DNA from: Kiritimatiellia bacterium
GTDB taxonomy: Bacteria; Verrucomicrobiota; Kiritimatiellia; RFP12; UBA1067
Length of the DNA stretch: 22,139 nucleotides
Direction: 5' to 3'
Assembly (NCBI GenBank): GCA_904502135.1
Contig: CAJGDE010000022.1
Coordinates: forward strand, 1 to 22,139
The stretch's first letter is position 1; every line of letters starts with the position of its first letter. The notes beneath the pieces were generated by a model that saw only the letters and a list, made by a program, of their open reading frames with translations, did not search any database and had not been told where the DNA came from. The translations under genes were made by a program, and so were the position numbers. Below, in pieces: positions 20,937 to 22,139 of the stretch.

Positions 20937-22139
20937 TTATACCTTGAAATCCGTGATAATCGGTCTGCCTGAAGTACCAAGCGAAGTGAGCGGGCGAACA
21001 GCGAAGGTCAATGATTTGCCGGGCGGCAATTCAGACTTGGGAATGTCGAGCGTCGTCACACCGCCGTTCGGTTCGTGCCCTATGCCGAGATTGCAACCTG
21101 CCGCATAAACGGCCTTACGGAGTTTCCGTGTTCCCTCGTCGCCCGCCACGACAACTTCGTAGGCGTACACCCGCGAATCGGGATTGCCATCAGCAAGAGG
21201 GATTCTCACGCGGAGACGCGGAGTCGCGGAGTTTTCTTGGACAGGATTTACAGGATTAACAAGATTATCTGAGGTCTGGGGCTTTGCCCCAGATAATCCT
21301 GTCAATCCTGTTAATCCTGTCGAAACATCTTCAACAATCAGCTTCGCGCCTTTGCGGAACTGCGGCTCGCCGATCGCCTTCTTAAGCTCGCCCTTCGAGA
21401 ACGGGTGCTTCGCCGTTCCCGGTTTCCCGTTCCCCGTTTCCCAATTAAACGGCATCACCCAGTCCGCGCCGAGACTGCCGCCCGCGCCGAACTCCCGCCG
21501 TTCGATTGTCAGCATGTCGTCATAGACCTTGACCACATATCCCTGGCGTCCACGCCCCGCATTCTTCCGCCCCTCTATCGGGCATTTTACTATGTACCGG
21601 TCGCCCTTCAGGCTGTTTTCACCGTGCGGATGGCAGGTTGGACACTGCACGACCGGCAACCGGCTCTCCAAATCGCAGTTCACCTCGTTCCAGTTCGCCG
21701 CGCTGTGATGAATATGGCCGAAGAATCCAAGTCCATTGTGGTGCATCCCGACGGCGGAGCGCAATGCACGGCTCATCGGAGCGTGGGAAACAACAAAAAA
21801 CGGACTCTTCGTCTCCTTCGTAGCGGCGAAATGCGCATCGACGGCCTCGATCACGCGACTGTCGTCCACGCGCCAATTCCGCCCGAAGAAGTGGATGCCC
21901 TTGACGGTCTTGTGCCATACGGGCTCGTACTTTTCGCCCCAGATGCGCTCCCAATTCGCCGCCATGCCGTCGTCAATAAGCTTGCGTCCCTTGCAATCAG
22001 CCCTGAATTCGTGATTTCCGGCAACGAACAATTTTGTCGGTCCGTGCTTCCCGAACACATCGCGCCATATCTCCGCATGAAACTCCAACTCCCGCACGCG
22101 ACCGCGATGCGCCATGTCGCCGCAGTGAACGACAGCATC
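20937..22139 (-). CDS. Calcineurin-like metallophosphoesterase with C-terminal extension (N-terminus outside window)
   Basis: The frame is open to the window edge, so the start is missing; 400 codons are visible. Motifs in order are CGDMAH (GDxxH type, codons 6-11), GNHE (41-44), SHAP (118-121) and GHIH (141-144), forming the two-metal phosphoesterase centre. After about codon 225 comes a beta-rich region ending RPIITDFKV. Inside that C-terminal part the DNA contains three short-period repeats: a 7-bp array (21415-21442), an 82-bp palindrome (21240-21321) and an 8-bp array (21209-21232). They encode low-complexity stretches such as TGLTGLTGLSG and NPVNPV. The frame stays open, so the protein may still be made. 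The substrate is unknown, and the DTH-type first motif lies beyond the edge. Confidence 0.8.
   Translation of the reverse strand, partial: DAVVHCGDMAHRGRVRELEFHAEIWRDVFGKHGPTKLFVAGNHEFRADCKGRKLIDDGMAANWERIWGEKYEPVWHKTVKGIHFFGRNWRVDDSRVIEAVDAHFAATKETKSPFFVVSHAPMSRALRSAVGMHHNGLGFFGHIHHSAANWNEVNCDLESRLPVVQCPTCHPHGENSLKGDRYIVKCPIEGRKNAGRGRQGYVVKVYDDMLTIERREFGAGGSLGADWVMPFNWETGNGKPGTAKHPFSKGELKKAIGEPQFRKGAKLIVEDVSTGLTGLTGLSGAKPQTSDNLVNPVNPVQENSATPRLRVRIPLADGNPDSRVYAYEVVVAGDEGTRKLRKAVYAAGCNLGIGHEPNGGVTTLDIPKSELPPGKSLTFAVRPLTSLGTSGRPIITDFKV
21209..21232. repeat. Three-copy 8-bp repeat inside the phosphoesterase gene
   Basis: CGCGGAGA, CGCGGAGT and CGCGGAGT follow one another directly. On the minus strand they encode part of NSATPRLRVR. 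The array is eight bases from the end of the 82-bp palindrome, so the two may have arrived together. Confidence 0.75.
21240..21321. repeat. 82-bp imperfect palindrome inside a reading frame
   Basis: The left arm 21240-21271 and the inverse of the right arm 21290-21321 match at 29 of 32 positions. The centre is a 7-bp stem CTGGGGC/GCCCCAG with a TTT loop (21276-21292). Each arm is itself a 9-bp repeat (ACAGGATTN type). Translated in the gene's frame it yields TGL and NPV triplet repeats with no stop. This looks like a palindromic interspersed element inserted into a coding sequence, as known for Rickettsia palindromic elements, but the sequence is not that family. Confidence 0.8.
21415..21442. 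repeat. Four-copy 7-bp repeat inside the phosphoesterase gene
   Basis: GTTCCCG, GTTTCCC, GTTCCCC and GTTTCCC are contiguous. On the minus strand they encode roughly ETGNGKPGTA, between the catalytic domain and the C-terminal region. Confidence 0.75.

Noticed and set aside
21851..22138. A 95-codon minus-strand frame overlapping the phosphoesterase
   Set aside because: It is out of frame with the GNHE and GDM motifs, which are encoded in the longer frame.

Overview
The window reads as chromosomal DNA of a Gram-negative bacterium: it encodes lipid A synthesis (LpxA), Kdo synthesis (KdsA) and LPS export (LptB, LptA-like, LptC-like, LptF/G). It also carries HPr kinase, HPr and Enzyme I without any sugar permease, a 2-oxoacid oxidoreductase subunit typical of anaerobes, and surface or secreted hydrolases. 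No rRNA is present, so taxonomy is inference. The mixture fits an anaerobic member of the PVC group (Kiritimatiellota or Lentisphaerota-like), with moderate confidence.

Layout from left to right. (1) 1-717: an AbiE-type antitoxin gene with its own promoter, overlapping the first codons of a partner gene that leaves the window. (2) 771-818: a short degenerate tandem repeat. (3) 835-7543, minus strand: a tightly packed run tyrS, lptF/G, lpxA, NifU-like, iorB, paaK-like and a GH20 hexosaminidase. (4) 7676-8656: a Tat-exported lipoprotein phosphoesterase on its own promoter. (5) 8710-9685, plus strand: cyclophilin and fucose mutarotase. These meet the next operon tail to tail with 6 bases between. 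(6) 9692-16571, minus strand: kdsA, lptC-like, lptA-like, lptB, hpf, hprK, ptsH, ptsI and a PHP phosphatase. (7) 16572-16883: noncoding, with hairpins, nested inverted repeats and an 8-bp tandem repeat. (8) 16884-20593, minus strand: hisB, hisA, recR, panC, a J-domain membrane protein and yfcE. (9) 20594-20936: mostly noncoding, with a possible 47-residue ORF and a broken coding remnant. (10) 20937-22139: a metallophosphoesterase cut by the window edge, whose reading frame contains an 82-bp palindrome and two other short-period repeats.

The most notable points are these. The LPS-export/hibernation-factor operon resembles the proteobacterial lptCAB-rpoN-hpf-ptsN neighbourhood, but has HprK/HPr/EI in place of the nitrogen PTS. 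Promoters share an extended -10 (TGnTATAAT), and at kdsA and the Tat lipoprotein gene it lies exactly 6 bases from the ATG, predicting leaderless mRNAs. Several families of 7-9 bp degenerate repeats occur in 22 kb, three of them inside one open reading frame. I saw no tRNA, rRNA, CRISPR array, IS element or convincing intrinsic terminator.
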